Source: Treponema sp. (lineage in GTDB: Bacteria > Spirochaetota > Spirochaetia > Treponematales > Breznakiellaceae). From it: a stretch of 50,047 nt of DNA. Positions 48,706 through 50,047 of this stretch are shown piece by piece; position 1 is the first letter of the stretch; every line of letters begins with the position of its first letter. A program made the translations under genes and the position numbers. The notes beneath the pieces are model-generated. The model saw only the letters and a list, made by a program, of their open reading frames with translations, was not told where the DNA came from and searched no databases. The stretch spans positions 1 through 50,047 of the forward strand of contig JAITCL010000095.1 in the NCBI GenBank assembly GCA_031283105.1. The letters are read 5' to 3'.

Positions 48706-49511
48706 TCATAAAACATCCGAAGTATTTTTATCGCTGCTAAATTGAATTTTCAATATTTCTTTCTGCCGTTCAATTTCAGCTATCAATTCTTCCTCGGTGG
48801 GCAGATAGGGCATATATTTTGCGGCAAATAACTGTTGGTTTTCATTAAGAACAGAATACCGTGCGATGGTTTTATCAGTTTCGGTGCAAAGCAGGATGCC
48901 GATAGTCGGGTTATCGCCATCCCGCTTTCTTATGTCGTCAAACATACGGACATACATATCAAGCTGCCCTATGTCCTGATGTGTGATTTTATTCGTTTTT
49001 AGTTCGATAAGCACGAAACATTTCAGGATAAAGTTGTAAAATACCGAGTCGATATAAAATTCTACTGTTTCTGTCTGTATATGCTGCTGACGGGACACAA
49101 AAGCAAACCCTTTCCCCAATTCAAGGAGAAATTGCTGAATGTGGTCGATAATTGTCTTTTCAAGTTCCGCTTCAATGTAGCCGTAATTATCGGGAAGTCC
49201 AAGAAATTCAAGGACTGCGGGATTTTTGATAAATTCCAGCCTGTCCTGAAAATCAGCCGTCTTTTCCTCATTTCTGCTGTTACGATGTCTTTGTTCTGAG
49301 AGGACAGCAGGCGCTAATAATAAAGGGTGGAAATGTTCCTGTCCAGGGTTCGGACAGACCAGTTGTTTTCGGAAGTCTCGGTAAGGTAGTATTTTACGGC
49401 GTTTTTGTCGGTAAGCCGCATAATCAACCTGAAATAAGACCATGTCAGATTCGGCACACAGTGTATGCCAAATTCAAAGTCTATTTGCGTAGTTACCGGA
49501 TTATAAAACAT
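48706..49511 (-). pseudogene. YhcG/DUF1016 PDDEXK-nuclease family pseudogene (nonsense plus frameshift)
   Basis: N-terminal piece NLTWSYFRLIMRLTDKNAVKYYLTETSENNWSVRTLDRNISTLYY*RLLSSQNKDIVTAE; C-terminal piece in another frame DRLEFIKNPAVLEFLGLPDN... FVLIELKTNKITHQDIGQLDMYVRMFDD. Confidence 0.8.
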
Positions 49512-50018
49512 TAAATGCTTTGCATCAATTCAAAAATAAGCGAGGTTAATTTCTCAATATCGCCATCAATAGTTCCTGACATATAGCGTTCATACCCTGA
49601 AAGGATGAAGATAGTTTATGCTGTCAAGCAAAACTGCCAGATGCCCGGCAAGTTGGGATTTTTCCGCACGGTCGATTTTCCGATAACCAACGACAAGGGT
49701 ATCAATGTAGACGAAACCTTTGTCAAAATATACGGTAAGAAAAAACGGCTTCCCCTGTTTGCTTATCTCAACAGTCCCTTTCTGCCCTGCCCAATGGTAC
49801 ACGTCCTGAAACAGATAACGGTGTATATCCAAAAGCGTCCCGGTGTTTTGTACGGTTATCGGCTGTGTTTCAAGTTCCTTTGCCCGTTTGACAACGGCAG
49901 CGCTTTCAAAAAACAACAAACCGTCCGAATCGGTAATATCAGCAAGGTTTCGTAGAACTCCGGTCTTTGGATCGGTATAGGTATAATCAGGGTCAATATA
50001 TTCATAATTATTACGCAT
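49511..50018 (-). pseudogene. Fic-domain protein, truncated just before its catalytic motif; 3' remnant in another frame
   Basis: LLDIHRYLFQDVYHWAGQKGTVEISKQGKPFFLTVYFDKGFVYIDTLVV... LDSINYLHPFRV*; no HPFxxGNGR; downstream remnant YERYMSGTIDGDIEKLTSLIFELMQSI*. Confidence 0.7.
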
Positions 50019-50047
50019 AGGCTTTATCTCTGGTTAGCTGAACCAAC

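Overview
Spirochaete-like (Treponema-type) chromosomal segment. Most of it is housekeeping: rpsJ/tuf/rpsG/rpsL, efp, gltX, glgA, paaK, radA, the phoH-pgpH-ybeY-corC cluster, rpsT, hup, lnt, bactofilin, cinA, rho, rpmE, ruvC, yebC and neuB. It also carries two tandem giant Ig-like/beta-barrel surface-protein paralogs and a set of modular inverted-repeat elements. The standout is a complete diversity-generating retroelement (DGR) at about 42.9-45.85 kb on the minus strand. It comprises a lipoprotein target with an FGE/C-type-lectin fold, a 150-bp variable repeat (VR, 44789-44938), an HRDC-domain accessory gene, a DGR-type reverse transcriptase (IGNLTSQ, YMDD) and a 150-bp template repeat (TR, 42921-43070). 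By direct base-by-base reading, 20 of 21 TR/VR mismatches fall at template adenines. Unusually, TR and VR both carry an in-frame stop codon (TAA in TR, TGA in VR) inside the lectin variable region. The current target is therefore truncated, which suggests an on/off switch or a disabled allele. A divergent XRE regulator faces the target, with helically phased ATAGAGCAT-type operators. Other notable items: a 23-nt poly-C tract that frameshifts a hybrid histidine kinase (candidate phase variation); in-frame repeat-element insertions inside lnt and a neuB-like gene; a structured leader upstream of an RRM gene; a triple-hairpin leader upstream of rpsT; and decayed YhcG/DUF1016 and Fic genes at the right edge. 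Everything was read by eye, with no database searches run.
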